Shown: positions 13,435 through 21,238, numbered from the stretch's first letter. The stretch is 23,687 bases of DNA from an uncultured Eubacteriales bacterium (GCA_959602365.1 CAUGSS010000037.1:1-23687), one strand, 5' to 3'. Translations and numbers: made by a program. The notes: a model not told the origin generated them from the letters alone.

Positions 13435-13791
13435 CTATTGTAACAGGCCCACTCCAGATGTCAACCATGGAACCGACGAAAATGCCGCACTGTCTCTGGG
13501 TTTTCCAGGACAAAACGCCGGTGACTGACCGGCCTCTGTTTGCCGGGCGTCAAAGCCGCGGCGGCGGCCGCATCCCCTCCCCTCTCGCTTCAGGATTCCC
13601 AAAAGGAGGAGAGGGCGACCGCCTGCCTCCAGGGTGACGCTCAGTACCAGGGCCCGGCTGTACTGGCGGTACATCTGAGACAGGCCATGCTCGTTACAGA
13701 CAGCAAAGCTGATGTCGATCTCCAGTCCCCGGCTCTTCTCCCGGGCGGTTGCACTCAACCAGTAGTCGCACAGTTCGTCTGTCAAAACCAT
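13435..13791 (-). pseudogene. Probable truncated GlcG/heme-binding-like fragment
   Basis: A good ribosome binding site (GGAGGTG, 6 nt) precedes ATG 13791. The first 50-55 residues (MVLTDELCDYW..., then DISFAVCNEHG and RALVLSVTLEA) resemble the N-terminal half of GlcG/HbpS-like small-molecule-binding proteins. After about residue 55 the reading becomes Arg/Gly/Pro-rich (RREGRGCGRRRGFDARQ) with no family likeness and runs into the IIC promoter. GlcG proteins are about 130-150 residues, so roughly the C-terminal two thirds seems to be missing or replaced by non-coding sequence. It may be a decayed gene, or a short genuine reading frame of unknown function. Confidence 0.4.
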
Positions 13792-14172
13792 ATTCTGCAC
13801 CTCCATGCTTCAGCGGTGTGCAATGGAGTACATCTCTTTCATACAGGTTGATTTGAACAGATGGAAAAAAGTTCTGCTGACTCTGCCGCTCCAAAGCCCG
13901 TTCCATGCAATCCCCCCTGCCCTGCGGACCTGTGGCCTCCTATTGAATGTCTGCCAAACAAACCGCCCTGCGGTTGATGCGCGCGGCAAATGCCGCGCAG
14001 CTGAAGTAAAAACAGCAGAAAACATCTGTTTTCTCCCCAAGTCACCCATGACTTCAATGCGTATTCTCCCGGGTGCGCAGCCGCGCCCCAGGAGCGGTAC
14101 ATATTATCATAGCGGATTGTCCTGGATTTTTCCACGTCTGTATGGGGGCGCCAAGCCTCTCTTACAAACAGG
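13792..14172. other. Gene-poor stretch with small hairpins
   Basis: No convincing gene. It contains a weak minus-strand promoter (TGGAAA, 17 nt, TATGAT at 14106-14134) and two compact 8-bp hairpins: GCGCGGCA/TGCCGCGC (13981-13998) and AGAAAACA/TGTTTTCT (14017-14034). A minus-strand ATG at 13906 has GGGGGGA ahead of it, but its 70-codon frame becomes a frame-shadow of the GlcG-like fragment. It could be the remains of a gene start or a leader. Confidence 0.35.
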
Positions 14173-14204
14173 GGCAGTGCCCGCGCTGTAGCGCGGGCAC
14201 TGCC
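14173..14204 (-). terminator. Terminator of the hydrogenase operon
   Basis: A 14-bp perfect stem (GGCAGTGCCCGCGC / GCGCGGGCACTGCC) with a 4-nt loop, about 50 nt after the hydrogenase stop codon. On the minus strand it is followed by CCTGTTTGT. The stem is very stable, the T-run modest. Confidence 0.75.
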
Positions 14205-14252
14205 TTGAAAGGAGTTTGGTGAAACGCAGAAGCGTGTGTAGGTAGTATGGAC

Positions 14253-16046
14253 TCAGATCCGCACGTCCTCATCCAGCACCGGAGCCATGGGCAGGCTCCA
14301 GCCGTGGTGGTCGGTGTGCAGCAGGTGGTGGGCTGTCTCGCCGCAGGGCTGGCCCAGATAGTCTGCGTAGAGGGCCTGGACCTCCGGATTCTCGTGGGAG
14401 AAGCGCAGCGTATTGGCGCTGTCATAGTTGTAGAGCACCGCGCCCCGCTTGGCCGCCCACTCCTCGTTGTAGTGGATGGGCTGTCCGCCGCCGCCGACGC
14501 ATCCGCCGGGGCAGGCCATGACCTCCACGAACTGATATTCCACCTCGCCGCGGCGGATGGCCCGGATCAGGCGCCGGGCGTTGCCCAGTCCATTGACCAC
14601 GGCAGCCCGGACTGTGATGCCGGCCACGTTGTACTCCGCCTCAATCCAGGGCTGGTCGCTGCCCAGGGCGCGAACCGCCTTGAAGGTCTCGTCGGCGCTG
14701 GGATTCTCCCCGGTGAGGACATAGTAGCAGGTGCGCAGGGCGGCCTCCATCACGCCGCCGGTGGTGCCGAAGATGACGGCGGCGCCGGTGCCGGTGCCCA
14801 GGGGGGAGTCGAAGTCCTCCTCGGGCAGGGCGGACACGTCGATCTGGTCGGCCCGGATCATCTGGCAGAACTCCCGGGTGGTCAGGGAGTAATCCACATC
14901 CCGGCAGCCCTCGGCGGCATCGTTGATGTTGGGAATGGCCAGCTCCGCCTTTTTGGCGGTGCAGGGCATGATGGACACGCAGACGATGTTCTCCGGAGCC
15001 ACGCCGATCTTTTTGGCAAAGTAGGTCTTTGTCACCGCACCAAACATCTGCTGGGGGGATTTGGCCGTGGACAGATTGTCCACCATGTCCGGGTACTGGC
15101 TCTTCAGGAACCGGACCCAGCCCGGGCAGCAGGAGGTGAACATGGGCCACTTGTGCTCCTCCGGGTGCTGGATGCGCTCCAGGAACTCGGTGCCCTCCTC
15201 CATGATGGTCAGATCGGCGGAGAAATTGGTGTCAAAGACATAGTCGAACCCGATGCGGCGCAGGGCGGCGGCCATGCGCTTCTCAGTGGCCACCTCCGGG
15301 GACAGGCCGAAGGTCTCTCCCCAGGCAGCCCGGACGGCGGGGGCCACCTGGACCACCACCACCTTCTCGGGGTCGTTGAGCACGCCGTTGACGCCGATGA
15401 TGGCCTTGGTATCATCCCGGGTGTGCAGGGCATTGGTGGGACAGTGGGTGATGCACTGGCCGCAGAAGGCGCAGTCGGCCTGGCCCATCTTCCGGTGCTG
15501 GGAGACGTTGACCGAGGTGTGGGCGCCGGTGCCCACCATATCCCAGATCCCCAGGGACTGGACCTTGTCGCAGAAGGAGACGCAGCGGTAGCAGCGAATG
15601 CACTTGCTCTCGTCCCGGATGATGGGCAGGGTGGTATCCCAGTTGTCCTCGGGGTATTCGTGTTTGTAGTTCATGGTGTCTCCGATGGGCATGGTGGAGA
15701 CTACCTTTTGCAGCTCGCAGGTGCCGTTGCGCTCACAGGCGGGACAGTTGATCCGGTGCTGGGAGAGCAGCAGCTCCAGATTGGTGCGCCGGGCCTCCCG
15801 GACCCGGGTGGTATTGGTATGGATGACCATACCCTCCTCGCAGGCGTTATTGCAGGCGGTGACCAGGTGCTGGGCGTGTTTTTCGCCCTCCACCTCCACC
15901 ACGCAGGCGCGGCAGGCGCCGATCTCGTTGATCCCCTTCAGAAAGCAGAGGGTGGGGACGGGCATACCGATGATACGGGTGGCCTCCAGAATGGAAGTAC
16001 CCTCCTCTACCTGGAGCGCAATGCCGTTGATCGTCACATTTACCAT
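14253..16046 (-). CDS. hydA: [FeFe] hydrogenase catalytic subunit
   Basis: A 597-residue iron-only hydrogenase that interconverts H2 with protons and electrons in the cytoplasm. Domains in order: a 2Fe-2S ferredoxin fold (Cys34, Cys45, Cys48, Cys65), a His-Cys3 4Fe-4S site (His97, Cys101, Cys104, Cys110), two 4Fe-4S clusters (Cys149/152/155/159 and Cys192/195/198/202), then the H-cluster domain. Signatures L1 TSCCPGW (304-310), L2 MPCTAKKAE (360-368) and L3 MACPGGCVGGGGQP (510-523) carry all expected cysteines (306, 362, 512, 516). The C-terminal small-subunit-like tail (YADYLGQPCGETAHHLLHT) is also present. Starts 7 nt inside the end of the preceding flavoprotein gene, so the two are coupled. 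Modular architecture matches the M3/HndD class. Confidence 0.96.
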   Translation of the reverse strand: MVNVTINGIALQVEEGTSILEATRIIGMPVPTLCFLKGINEIGACRACVVEVEGEKHAQHLVTACNNACEEGMVIHTNTTRVREARRTNLELLLSQHRINCPACERNGTCELQKVVSTMPIGDTMNYKHEYPEDNWDTTLPIIRDESKCIRCYRCVSFCDKVQSLGIWDMVGTGAHTSVNVSQHRKMGQADCAFCGQCITHCPTNALHTRDDTKAIIGVNGVLNDPEKVVVVQVAPAVRAAWGETFGLSPEVATEKRMAAALRRIGFDYVFDTNFSADLTIMEEGTEFLERIQHPEEHKWPMFTSCCPGWVRFLKSQYPDMVDNLSTAKSPQQMFGAVTKTYFAKKIGVAPENIVCVSIMPCTAKKAELAIPNINDAAEGCRDVDYSLTTREFCQMIRADQIDVSALPEEDFDSPLGTGTGAAVIFGTTGGVMEAALRTCYYVLTGENPSADETFKAVRALGSDQPWIEAEYNVAGITVRAAVVNGLGNARRLIRAIRRGEVEYQFVEVMACPGGCVGGGGQPIHYNEEWAAKRGAVLYNYDSANTLRFSHENPEVQALYADYLGQPCGETAHHLLHTDHHGWSLPMAPVLDEDVRI

Positions 16047-17875
16047 TCCGTCTTTCTCCCTCCTTTAAAGATGCCGCATCCGAAGTGGTCGCAGCGCAGG
16101 CAGCGTCCGGCCTCCTGACAGGACTCCTTCTCGGTCATCACCAGTTCCATCAGCTCAAAGTCGTTCTTCCGCTCGTCGGGCTCCCGCTCAGACATGTTGA
16201 TGCGCCCGCAGTAGGCCTTGTCGGCCAGGTCGGGGTTGGGGATGTCCACGTCGGTGGTAATCACATGGTTATAGCCCAGATAGTAGTCGATATTGGCCGC
16301 CGCCACCTTGCCGGCCGCGATGGCCCGGATGGCGGTCTTGGGGCCGGTGACACAGTCGCCGCCGGCGAACACGCCGGGCGCATTGTCCACCGCTGTCCAA
16401 TCCTCCGCCTTGATGACCCCCCGGACCACCGGGATGCCGGAGGACTCCAGGGTGTGGAAGTCGATGCCCTGACCCACAGCGGCGATGACCACGTCGCACT
16501 CGATGCGCTTGTCCTCCAGGCCGGAGCCGGCAGGGCTCACCCGGCCGTCCCGGATCTTGCCCGGGATCTTGGGGGACACCCACAAGGCGGCCACCTTACC
16601 CTCGTCATCGGTCTCGATGCGCAGCGGGGCATGGAGATCCATCATAACGGCTCCCTCAGCAATGGCGCCGTCCACCTCTTCCGCCAGGGCGGTCATATCC
16701 TCCTTGCGGCGGCGGTAGACGATGCTCACCCGCTCGGCGCCGCAGCGGATGGCGCTGCGGGTGCAGTCCATGGCCACGTTGCCGCCGCCGATGATGCACA
16801 CCTTCTTGCCGGTGAAGTCCGGAATCTGGTCGTCGCCGATGTTGCCCAGGAACTCCACGGCGGAGAGCACGTTTTTGGCGTCCTCCCCCTCAATGCCCAC
16901 CTTCTTGTCGGTGTGGGCGCCGATGGCGATGTACACCGCGTCATACTCCTCCCGGAGCCGCTCCATGGTGTACTCACCCTCCCCCACCTTGGTGTTGAGC
17001 TTGACCTGGACGCCGGTGGAGAGAATGCAGTCAATGTCCTGCTGGAGCCGCTCCCGGGGCAGCCGGTAGGCGGGAATGCCGTAGACCAGCATGCCGCCCA
17101 GCCGCTTGTGCTTTTCAAAAACGGTGCACTGGTGGCCCATGAGCTGGAGGTAATAGGCCGCGGACAGGCCGGAGGGGCCGCCGCCGATGATGGCCACCTT
17201 CTTGCCGGTTTCGGGCATCCGCGCCGGAGCGGGCACCACGCCGGCCCGGTCCACCGCAGTGCGCTTCAGACCCCGGATATTCACCGGGGCATCCAGCAGG
17301 GTGCGGCGGCAGCGGGTCTCACAGGGGTGCTCACACACCAGGGCACAGGCGCTGGGGAAGGGGTTGTCCTTGCGGATGAGCCGGACGGCGTCCGCGTACC
17401 GCTTCTTGCCCACCAGCGCCACATAGCCGGGAATATCCACGCCCGCGGGACAGTTGGCCACGCAGGGAATGCTCTGGGGCACCGCGGCAATACAGTGGTG
17501 ATCCACCACATGGGAGACATAGTCCTCCCGGAATCCCTCCAAACCTTTGAGCACCATCCGGGCCGCCTCGATGCCGATGGCACAGTCGGCGGAGTCAGAG
17601 ATGACTTTGGCCAGGTTCTCCAGGGTCTCCAACGTCTCCATGGTGGCACGATGCTTCATCACGTCCTCCATGAGATTGCTCAACTGGGTCAGGCCGACCC
17701 GGCAGGGCACGCACTTGCCGCAGGTCTGGGCATGGCACATCTTCAGAAATGCCCAGGTCAGATCCACGGGACAGATGCCCGGGGGAGATGCGGCGATACG
17801 GCGCTCCATATCCTTGTAGATCCCCTCCACCACGGTCTCGGCGCGGCTTTCGGTCATGAGAGAAAGTCTGCTCAA
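16040..17875 (-). CDS. NuoF-type Fe-S domain fused to GltD/NfnB-like NAD(P)H flavoprotein, hydrogenase partner
   Basis: A 611-residue electron-transfer protein. Residues 40-110 match the C-terminal 4Fe-4S domain of NuoF/HydB (TCGKCVPCR with Cys52/55/58, and Cys98 in DCAIG), but the NuoF FMN/NADH domain is absent. From residue 135 it is a GltD-like module: N-terminal cysteines (138, 142, 177, 181, 185, 189), FAD site GGGPSGLSAA (231-240), nucleotide site GGGNVAMD (363-370) and VYRRRKEDM. The arginines often favour NADPH. The FAD-closing AGGDCVTGPKTAIRAIAAGK follows. The C-terminus adds Cys586/592/595/600, a possible extra cluster. The TTG start at 17875 follows AAGGAAGG at about 9 nt. It probably passes electrons between NAD(P)H and the hydrogenase encoded next. 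Glutamate-synthase-like partners are known for a subgroup of [FeFe] hydrogenases. Confidence 0.88.
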   Translation of the reverse strand: MSRLSLMTESRAETVVEGIYKDMERRIAASPPGICPVDLTWAFLKMCHAQTCGKCVPCRVGLTQLSNLMEDVMKHRATMETLETLENLAKVISDSADCAIGIEAARMVLKGLEGFREDYVSHVVDHHCIAAVPQSIPCVANCPAGVDIPGYVALVGKKRYADAVRLIRKDNPFPSACALVCEHPCETRCRRTLLDAPVNIRGLKRTAVDRAGVVPAPARMPETGKKVAIIGGGPSGLSAAYYLQLMGHQCTVFEKHKRLGGMLVYGIPAYRLPRERLQQDIDCILSTGVQVKLNTKVGEGEYTMERLREEYDAVYIAIGAHTDKKVGIEGEDAKNVLSAVEFLGNIGDDQIPDFTGKKVCIIGGGNVAMDCTRSAIRCGAERVSIVYRRRKEDMTALAEEVDGAIAEGAVMMDLHAPLRIETDDEGKVAALWVSPKIPGKIRDGRVSPAGSGLEDKRIECDVVIAAVGQGIDFHTLESSGIPVVRGVIKAEDWTAVDNAPGVFAGGDCVTGPKTAIRAIAAGKVAAANIDYYLGYNHVITTDVDIPNPDLADKAYCGRINMSEREPDERKNDFELMELVMTEKESCQEAGRCLRCDHFGCGIFKGGRKTEW

Positions 17876-17920
17876 AATGGATTACCTTCCTTTCCTTCTG
17901 TTTGAAACAAGAATAGGATT

Positions 17921-17948
17921 ATTGTATCATCTCCCTCAGAAAAAGCAA
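17921..17948 (-). promoter_or_regulatory. Promoter of the hydrogenase operon
   Basis: Minus strand TTGCTT (17943-17948), 16-nt spacer, TACAAT (17921-17926), about 39 nt ahead of the TTG start. The sequence TTGTATCAT (17922-17930) overlaps this -10 box and recurs in the leader of the divergent Crp-like gene. Confidence 0.6.
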
Positions 17949-18000
17949 GTAGTTTTACAAAAGTTTTGCGCCAATATCATGCTTTTTTCACCATATACTA

Positions 18001-18029
18001 TTGACGATTGGAATATAACTTGCTATACT
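18001..18029 (+). promoter_or_regulatory. Sigma-A promoter of the Crp-like regulator
   Basis: TTGACG (18001-18006), exact 17-nt spacer, TATACT (18024-18029). Expected start near 18036, giving a leader of about 38 nt. Confidence 0.8.
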
Positions 18030-18040
18030 TACTCAATGTT

Positions 18041-18056
18041 TGTATCATATGAGACA
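18041..18056 (+). promoter_or_regulatory. Candidate Crp/Fnr-type binding site in the regulator's leader
   Basis: TGTATCATATGAGACA has the 16-bp layout of Crp/Fnr boxes (TGT at one end, ACA at the other, palindromic core TCATATGA). It lies just downstream of the predicted start point, a position suited to autorepression. Binding is inferred from shape only. Confidence 0.45.
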
Positions 18057-18073
18057 CTTTTGCGAGGTGTGCC

Positions 18074-18739
18074 ATGCTGACTGGGCAGGAACTGAACACG
18101 CTGTCCGCTTCCCCGCTGTTCCACGGCTACACACCGGAGGGGCTGAACCTGCTGCTGGAGGAAATTCCCTGGGAGAAACGGCAATTTGCCAAGGGCGATG
18201 TCATATACGCCCCCGATCAGTTCCGAAAAGAACTGGCGGCCGTATTGTCCGGCCGGGTGCTGGTGACCAAGGGGGACGGGGAACTGGTGGTCAGTATGCT
18301 GACGGAGGCCGACCTGTTCGGCGCCGCCGCTCTGTTCAACGATGAGGTGGACTATGTCTCCACCCTGACCGCCCGGAGCAGCTGCACCATCCTCTTCCTG
18401 TCCCAGGAGGCGGTGCGCCAGCTCATCGCCCGCCAGCCTCTGTTCCGGGACAACTACATCCACTATCTCTCCTGCCGCATCCGGTTTCTCTCCGACAAGA
18501 TCGACGCGCTGATTCAGGGCACCGGGGAGAAAAAATTGACCGGCTTCCTGCTGCGCCAGATGGACGGGGAGGGACTGGTATCGCTGAACTGCTCCATGAC
18601 CGAGCTGGCGGCGCGCCTGAACATCAGCCGGGCCGCACTCTACCGGGAGATGCAGAAGCTGGAGGAGCGGGACGCAATACGCCGGGACGGCAGGACGATT
18701 GTGATACAGCGGCCGGAACTTCTGTCCCGGCTCTCATAA
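18074..18739 (+). CDS. Crp/Fnr-family transcriptional regulator
   Basis: A 221-residue cytoplasmic regulator. Residues 15-115 form a cyclic-nucleotide-binding-like beta barrel (FAKGDVIYAPDQFRKELAAVLSGRVLVTK, LTEADLFGAAALF), residues 120-148 the dimer helix, and residues 174-201 the winged helix-turn-helix (MTELAARLNISRAALYREMQKLEERDAI). The cAMP-contacting residues of E. coli Crp are not evident, and there is no N-terminal cysteine cluster of the Fnr kind, so the effector is unknown. The ATG at 18074 follows GAGGTG with a 4-nt gap. It is divergent from the hydrogenase operon and 39 nt ahead of an ABC importer, with which it is probably co-transcribed. It may control either or both. Confidence 0.92.
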   Translation: MLTGQELNTLSASPLFHGYTPEGLNLLLEEIPWEKRQFAKGDVIYAPDQFRKELAAVLSGRVLVTKGDGELVVSMLTEADLFGAAALFNDEVDYVSTLTARSSCTILFLSQEAVRQLIARQPLFRDNYIHYLSCRIRFLSDKIDALIQGTGEKKLTGFLLRQMDGEGLVSLNCSMTELAARLNISRAALYREMQKLEERDAIRRDGRTIVIQRPELLSRLS

Positions 18740-18778
18740 GCCACAAAAGAAACCAAGAGAAAGGAAGCATGAAACTCC

Positions 18779-19864
18779 ATGAAAAAACTCACTGCACTTC
18801 TGCTGGCCCTGGCCCTCTGCCTGGCGCTGGCCGCCTGCGGCAGCAGCCAGACGGGTTCTGCCGCCTCTCAGGACACCTCTGCCGGCGCCGGGGCCTCCAC
18901 CTCCTCTGCCGGCAATGCGCCTGACGCCTCCCAGCCGGACGAGAGCGGGGAGACAGCCACCGACTTCGCCGGCACCGACATCAACATGGCGGTGCTCTCC
19001 GGCCCCACCGGCATCGGCGCTGTCAAGCTGATGGAGCGGAATGACAACGGCGAGACGGTCAACCACTACAACTTTACCGTAGCCACCGACAACTCCGCCG
19101 TGGTGGCCGGTCTGGCCAACGGGGATTACGACATCGCCGCCGTGGCCACCAACGTGGCCGCCAACCTCTACAACCAGACCAGCGGCGGGGTGCAGATCTG
19201 CGCCCTGAACACCTATGGAGTGCTCTATATTCTGGAGAACGGCGACACCATCCAGAGCATGGCGGACCTGGCCGGCAAGACCATCTACGCCACCGGCCAG
19301 GGGGCCAACCCGGAGTATGTGCTCAACTACCTGCTCACCCAGAACGGCCTCACCCCCGGGGAGGACGTGACGGTGGAGTACATGGACTCCAACCTGCTGA
19401 TGACCGAGATGGCCGCCGGCACCTATGAGGTGTGCATGCTGCCGGTGCCTGCTGTCACCAGCGTGCTGATGCAGAACAGCGATGTGCGCACCGCTCTGGA
19501 CCTGACCGAGGAGTGGGACAAGGTCACCGACGAGGGTGTGCTCACCATGGGCTGCGTGGTGGTGCGCACCGAGTTCGCCCAAGAGAATCCCGAGGCGGTC
19601 AAGGCCTTCCTGAATGAATACGCCGACTCCATCTCCTATGTCCAGGAGAATGTGGAGGAGGCCTCCCAGCTCTGCGAGACCTACGGCATTGTGGCCAAGG
19701 CCGCCGTGGCCGCCTCGGCCATCCCGGACTGCAACCTGTGCTGCGTGACCGGCGGCGACATCCAGAGCGCCATTGAACCCTACTACAACGTGCTCTTTGA
19801 GGCCAATCCTGATTCCATCGGAGGTGCCCTCCCTGGTGAAGACTTCTACTTCGTCGCTTCCTGA
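18779..19864 (+). CDS. ABC transporter substrate-binding lipoprotein (NitT/TauT, NMT1-like)
   Basis: A 361-residue surface lipoprotein. The signal peptide is MKKLTALLLALALCLALAAC, with lipidation at Cys20 after a good LAA box. A Ser/Ala/Thr-rich spacer (21-60) follows. The periplasmic-binding fold (about 63-361) has motifs of the SsuA/TauA/NMT1 group: VLSGPTGIGAVKLME, ANGDYDIAAVATNVAANLY, DLAGKTIYATGQGANPEYVLNYLLTQNGL, and VVVRTEFAQENPEAVKAFLNEYADSI. Likely ligands for this group are sulfonates, nitrate-like anions or thiamine precursors, not resolved here. AAAGGA lies 14 nt before the ATG, a rather long gap. An out-of-frame ATG at 18769 sits closer to that site. The end overlaps the permease start. 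Confidence 0.92.
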   Translation: MKKLTALLLALALCLALAACGSSQTGSAASQDTSAGAGASTSSAGNAPDASQPDESGETATDFAGTDINMAVLSGPTGIGAVKLMERNDNGETVNHYNFTVATDNSAVVAGLANGDYDIAAVATNVAANLYNQTSGGVQICALNTYGVLYILENGDTIQSMADLAGKTIYATGQGANPEYVLNYLLTQNGLTPGEDVTVEYMDSNLLMTEMAAGTYEVCMLPVPAVTSVLMQNSDVRTALDLTEEWDKVTDEGVLTMGCVVVRTEFAQENPEAVKAFLNEYADSISYVQENVEEASQLCETYGIVAKAAVAASAIPDCNLCCVTGGDIQSAIEPYYNVLFEANPDSIGGALPGEDFYFVAS

Positions 19865-20600
19865 CAGACTGCTGCGCACCCTGCTGCCCGCCGCCTTCTG
19901 GTTGGCGGTGTGGTGGGGCGCGGCCCTTTTGGTGGACCAGCAGCTGCTGATCCCCACCCCGCTGTCCGTGCTCCGGGAGCTGGGAGAACTGGCGGTCACC
20001 GCTCCGTTCTGGCGCAGCACCGCCCTCAGCCTGCTGCGCATCTTTCTGGGGGCCGCCATCGGTGTGGCATTGGGCACCCTTGCCGCCGCGGCCACCCACT
20101 GGGTCCCGGCGGCGGACTGGGTGCTCTCTCCCGCCATTCGGGTGGTGCGGGCCACCCCGGTGGCCAGCTTCATCATTCTGGTGCTGCTGTGGGTGAGCAC
20201 CGGGCGGGTGCCCTGTGTCATCACTGCCCTGATGGTGCTGCCGGTGTTGTGGGAGAACGTGTCCGCCGGCCTGCGCTCCGCCGACCCCCAGCTGTTGGAG
20301 CTGGGACAGGCATATCAGTTCTCCCGCTGGAAACGGCTGCGCTACCTCTACCTCCCTGCGGTGCGCCCCCACTTTTCTGCCGGGGTGTGCAACGCGGTGG
20401 GGCTGGCCTGGAAATCCGGGGTGGCGGCGGAAGTGCTCTGCCTACCCAAGGCCGCCATCGGCACTCAGGTCTACTATTCCCGGATCTATCTTCAGACTCC
20501 ATCCCTCTTCGCCTGGACCATTGTGGTCATCCTGCTCTCCCTGCTGCTGGAAAAGCTGGTGCGGCGGGCACTGGGGGTGAAAGGAGGAACGGGCGCATGA
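19836..20600 (+). CDS. ABC transporter permease, SsuC/TauC type
   Basis: A 254-residue membrane protein with six or so hydrophobic segments, typical in length for SsuC-like permeases. The start is taken as GTG 19836 (VKTSTSSLPDRLL), preceded 9 nt upstream by GGAGGTG. This makes it overlap the binding-protein gene by 29 nt. An earlier ATG at 19773 would add an implausible leader lying within that gene. The cytoplasmic EAA loop that docks the ATPase is visible (LELGQAYQFSRWKRLRYLYLPAVRPHFSAG). Early ATPVASFIILVLLWVSTGRVP is also typical. It overlaps the ATPase gene by 4 nt (ATGA). Confidence 0.92.
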   Translation: MKTSTSSLPDRLLRTLLPAAFWLAVWWGAALLVDQQLLIPTPLSVLRELGELAVTAPFWRSTALSLLRIFLGAAIGVALGTLAAAATHWVPAADWVLSPAIRVVRATPVASFIILVLLWVSTGRVPCVITALMVLPVLWENVSAGLRSADPQLLELGQAYQFSRWKRLRYLYLPAVRPHFSAGVCNAVGLAWKSGVAAEVLCLPKAAIGTQVYYSRIYLQTPSLFAWTIVVILLSLLLEKLVRRALGVKGGTGA

Positions 20601-21178
20601 CACTCACCGACGTCTGCTTTTCCTATGGTGAGAAGGTGATCCTGGACCACTTCTCCCTGTCGCTGCCCGACGCGGGCATTACCGCCCTGGCCGGGCCCTC
20701 CGGCTGCGGCAAGACCACCCTGCTGCGGCTGCTGGGGGGGCTGGAGCGCCCGCAATCCGGCGTGCTGGAGGCGCCAAACGCGGAAGAAACCGCCTTCCTC
20801 TTTCAGGAGGACCGGCTGCTGCCCGGACTGACCGCGGCAGCCCAGGTTGCAGTCGTGCTCCCCCGGGGAGACGATCCGCTGCCCTGGCTGGAGGCGGTGG
20901 GACTGGGGGATGCGGCCGATGTCCGGCCGGAGGAACTCTCCGGCGGTATGCGGCGGCGGGTGGCCCTGGCCCGATGCCTCGCCTATGGCCAAAGCAAACA
21001 GCTGCTGCTGTTGGACGAGCCCTTCAGCGGCATCGACCCGGAGCGCTCCCAGGCCCTGATGTCTCTGATCCGCACTCTGGAGATACCCGTCATCTACTCC
21101 GCCCACGACGCCCTGTCCCTCTCCCTGGCCGACCGGGTGATCCGGCTGGCGGGGCCGCCGCTCAGGTTCGTGCCCTGA
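20597..21178 (+). CDS. Compact ABC transporter ATPase, SsuB/TauB type
   Basis: A 193-residue ATPase, shorter than the usual 240-260 of this group. The shortening lies between Walker A and the signature and at the C-terminus. Intact motifs: Walker A GPSGCGKTT (33-41), Q-loop Gln70 (FLFQEDRLLPGLTA), signature LSGGMRRRVALARCL (114-128), Walker B LLLLDEPFSGID (136-147), switch His170 (SAHD). FQEDRLLP is characteristic of the nitrate/sulfonate/taurine importers. The ATG has AGGAGGA 8 nt upstream and overlaps the permease stop. It powers import of the lipoprotein's ligand. A terminator follows within 20 nt. Confidence 0.93.
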   Translation: MTLTDVCFSYGEKVILDHFSLSLPDAGITALAGPSGCGKTTLLRLLGGLERPQSGVLEAPNAEETAFLFQEDRLLPGLTAAAQVAVVLPRGDDPLPWLEAVGLGDAADVRPEELSGGMRRRVALARCLAYGQSKQLLLLDEPFSGIDPERSQALMSLIRTLEIPVIYSAHDALSLSLADRVIRLAGPPLRFVP

Positions 21179-21196
21179 GCGCCGGGCGCAATACCA

Positions 21197-21232
21197 AAGC
21201 CCGCCGCAGCCTGTGAAGGCCGCGGCGGGCTT
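21197..21232. terminator. Bidirectional terminator between ABC importer and wall-amidase operon
   Basis: An 11-bp perfect stem (AAGCCCGCCGC / GCGGCGGGCTT) with a 14-nt loop that can pair further (GCC/GGC). In the minus direction it is followed by TTGGTATT, in the plus direction by GCTGCGTT. It separates two convergent operons. Confidence 0.75.
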
Positions 21233-21238
21233 GCTGCG

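Noticed and set aside
13540..13851. Plus-strand frames across the gene-poor region
   Set aside because: No domain likeness and no ribosome binding site. They run antisense to the GlcG-like fragment.
13694..13906. 70-codon minus-strand frame with a GGGGGGA site
   Set aside because: Its second half is a different-frame reading of the GlcG-like fragment and its first half matches nothing I know. Kept only as part of the gene-poor stretch.
14247..17905. Two plus-strand open frames of about 600 codons opposite the hydrogenase genes
   Set aside because: The minus strand carries full cysteine ligand sets and flavin motifs. The plus-strand readings have no recognisable domain and no proper start signals.
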